Shown one piece after another: positions 62,702-64,000 of a DNA stretch of 64,000 nucleotides (positions are counted from its first letter, which is position 1; the number at the start of each line of letters is the position of its first letter). The stretch is from positions 1-64,000 of the forward strand of contig NZ_WKJL01000028.1 in NCBI RefSeq assembly GCF_009674565.1, read 5' to 3'. The translations under genes and the position numbers were made by a program. Source of the stretch: Duganella aquatilis. GTDB lineage: Bacteria; Pseudomonadota; Gammaproteobacteria; Burkholderiales; Burkholderiaceae_D. Under the pieces are notes generated by a model. That model saw nothing but the letters and a program-made list of their open reading frames with translations, was not told the origin of the DNA and ran no database searches.

Positions 62702-63427
62702 TCAGTCTTCGATTAACGTGTTGGAATACACTTCCTGCACATCGTCCAGCGCTTCCAGCGCGTCCAGCAGTTTCTGCATCTTGATCGCGTTGTCGCCGGT
62801 GACAGCGATTTCGACGTCCGGCTTCATGATGATCTCGGCCACTTCGGCCTTGAAGCCCTTGGCTTCCAGCGCATCCTTGACGGCGGCGAAGTCGTGCGGG
62901 CCGCACAGCACCTCGATGCCGCCTTCTTCGTCGGTGACCACGTCTTCGGCGCCGGCTTCCAGCGCCGCTTCCATCAGCGCGTCTTCACTGGTGCCCGGCG
63001 CGAACAGGAACTGGCCGCAGTGCTTGAACATGAAGGCCACCGAGCCTTCATTGCCCATGTTACCGCCATTCTTGTTGAAGGCGTTGCGGACTTCGGCCAC
63101 GGTGCGGACGCGGTTGTCGGTCATGCAGTCGACGATGATAGCCGCGCCGCCGACGCCGTAGCCTTCGTAGCGGACCTCTTCGTACGACGCGCCGTCCTCG
63201 CCGCCGGTGCCGCGCGTGATGGCGCGCTGCACGTTATCCTTCGGCATATTGGCGTCGGCCGCCTTGTCGATGGCCAGGCGCAGGCGCGGGTTCGACGTGA
63301 TGTCGCCGCCGCCCATGCGTGCAGCAACGGTGATTTCCTTGATCAGGCGAGTCCAGATCTTGCCGCGTTTCGCGTCAGTTGCTGCCTTTTTGTGCTTGAT
63401 GTTGGCCCATTTGCTGTGTCCAGCCAT
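62702..63427 (-). CDS. yebC: YebC/PmpR-family translational/transcriptional regulator
   Basis: 241 residues beginning [20 protein letters not shown], typical YebC. Acidic C-terminal domain ([20 protein letters not shown]). YebC/TACO1 proteins help ribosomes through proline stretches or act as regulators. First gene of the right-core run. Confidence 0.95.
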   Translation of the reverse strand: MAGHSKWANIKHKKAATDAKRGKIWTRLIKEITVAARMGGGDITSNPRLRLAIDKAADANMPKDNVQRAITRGTGGEDGASYEEVRYEGYGVGGAAIIVDCMTDNRVRTVAEVRNAFNKNGGNMGNEGSVAFMFKHCGQFLFAPGTSEDALMEAALEAGAEDVVTDEEGGIEVLCGPHDFAAVKDALEAKGFKAEVAEIIMKPDVEIAVTGDNAIKMQKLLDALEALDDVQEVYSNTLIED

Positions 63428-63629
63428 GTTCGATCTTCCTTCGGCGCTAATTCGTTAGGTAGTCATTGGTGTGCGGTGAGGGCGGTATTCTAGCATAAGC
63501 GGCCCGCCAGAAACCGCCGGCGCCGCCCCGGACCGTGGCTAGAGGCCGTCCTCCACTTTTTGTAGGGAAGCTGTCACATGCCGCTGCTAGTGTTGACCAT
63601 TTCGACACTATTGCAGGCGCGGAGACGAT

Positions 63630-64000
63630 ATGGACAGACGGCAGTTTATTAAATTCGGCAGCTTTATCACGGTTTCGGTGGCCTCCGGCGCGGGCCTGAG
63701 CGCCTGCGGCGGCAGCGACGCGGCGCCCGGCAGCGAGCTGGCGCTGGCCAGCGGCGCCTGGAAATTCCCGCAAAGCGTGGCCTCCGGCGACCCGCGCGCC
63801 GACAGCATCCTGCTGTGGACGCGCGCCGTGCCGGCATCGGCCGACGCCGTGGCTGCCGCACCGGCCGGCGCCGACAGCGCCATCCGCCTGATCGTCACGG
63901 CGGCCGACAACAGCGGCGCGCTGGGCGGCAGCACCGCGCTCAGTGGCGCCACCGTGGCCGACGTGCGCCTGCCGCTGCAAGCGCAATACGACAACACCGT
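63630..64000 (+). CDS. Tat-exported alkaline phosphatase D-like protein (3' end outside window)
   Basis: About 123 residues visible. ATG at 63630 preceded by GCGGAGACG. MDRRQFIKFGSFI carries the twin-arginine motif; LSACGGSD suggests a lipobox-like Cys after the signal. WKFPQSVASGDPRADSILLW is the N-terminal signature of PhoD-type phosphatases. Cut by the window end, so the catalytic domain is not seen. Confidence 0.82.
   Translation, partial: MDRRQFIKFGSFITVSVASGAGLSACGGSDAAPGSELALASGAWKFPQSVASGDPRADSILLWTRAVPASADAVAAAPAGADSAIRLIVTAADNSGALGGSTALSGATVADVRLPLQAQYDNT

Noticed and set aside
61011-63161. 716-codon open frame on the plus strand
   Set aside because: Antisense to hemF, purD and yebC; His/Gln/Arg-rich shadow.

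Overview
The window looks like a chromosomal segment of a high-GC betaproteobacterium. The best guess is Oxalobacteraceae (Massilia/Duganella/Janthinobacterium group). The basis is codon use, the core run yebC-purD-hemF-nadD-rsfS-rlmH-maf-rng, and a Tad pilus locus with many nearly identical Flp pilins. This placement is inferred from protein character only; no rRNA or tRNA gene was recognised.

Left core (1-23.5 kb). A Tad/Flp pilus locus fills 1-13 kb. On the minus strand are six small Flp-type prepilin genes, a TadV prepilin peptidase, an AAA ATPase with a winged-helix-like N-terminus, and CpaB running off the left edge. On the plus strand are two TadE-like pseudopilins and a TadG-like VWA protein. 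A sensor kinase/NarL-type response regulator pair sits beside one pilin. Four pilin promoters share one architecture: two dyads 22-23 bp apart and a TAGAAT -10 hexamer. An S9 peptidase with a coupled small CX3C protein interrupts the pilin array. Next come a perfect 88-bp palindrome, a 5'-truncated porin, a divergent copper cluster (YncE-like, DUF305 and CzcE-like one way; CopC-CopD the other), isocitrate lyase, an exported methyltransferase-like protein, and a LysR / SDR / isochorismatase-like cluster.

Island (about 23.6-55.4 kb). The sequence becomes visibly richer in A/T and the genes are typical accessory genes. A tyrosine integrase lies just inside the left edge. AlpA-like and DUF6499-like regulators and a II/X-type replication protein lie near the right edge. 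The 11-mer GTGTGTAGCTA occurs at both ends. Inside are: (a) small hypothetical proteins, lipoproteins and a second tyrosine recombinase; (b) a reactive-sulfur module: MarR, a DUF442-metallo-beta-lactamase persulfide dioxygenase, an alpha/beta hydrolase, a split YeeE/YedE transporter, an SDR and a free-standing DUF442 protein; (c) an RND efflux operon with two paralogous TetR regulators, whose 20-bp operators also face the sulfur operon; (d) a defence block. Its core is a three-gene overlapping operon: SIR2-like protein, small middle protein and a zinc-hook SMC/Rad50-like ATPase. This is the layout of Lamassu-Sir2 or ABC-three-component systems. PD-(D/E)XK-like, HEPN-like and zinc-ribbon membrane proteins lie next to it, and an orphan MazE-like antitoxin follows.

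Right core (55.5-64 kb). On the minus strand, yebC, purD, hemF, nadD, rsfS, rlmH, maf, a substrate-binding-like protein and rng form a compact, likely co-transcribed run. A Tat-exported PhoD-like phosphatase starts on the plus strand and is cut by the window end.
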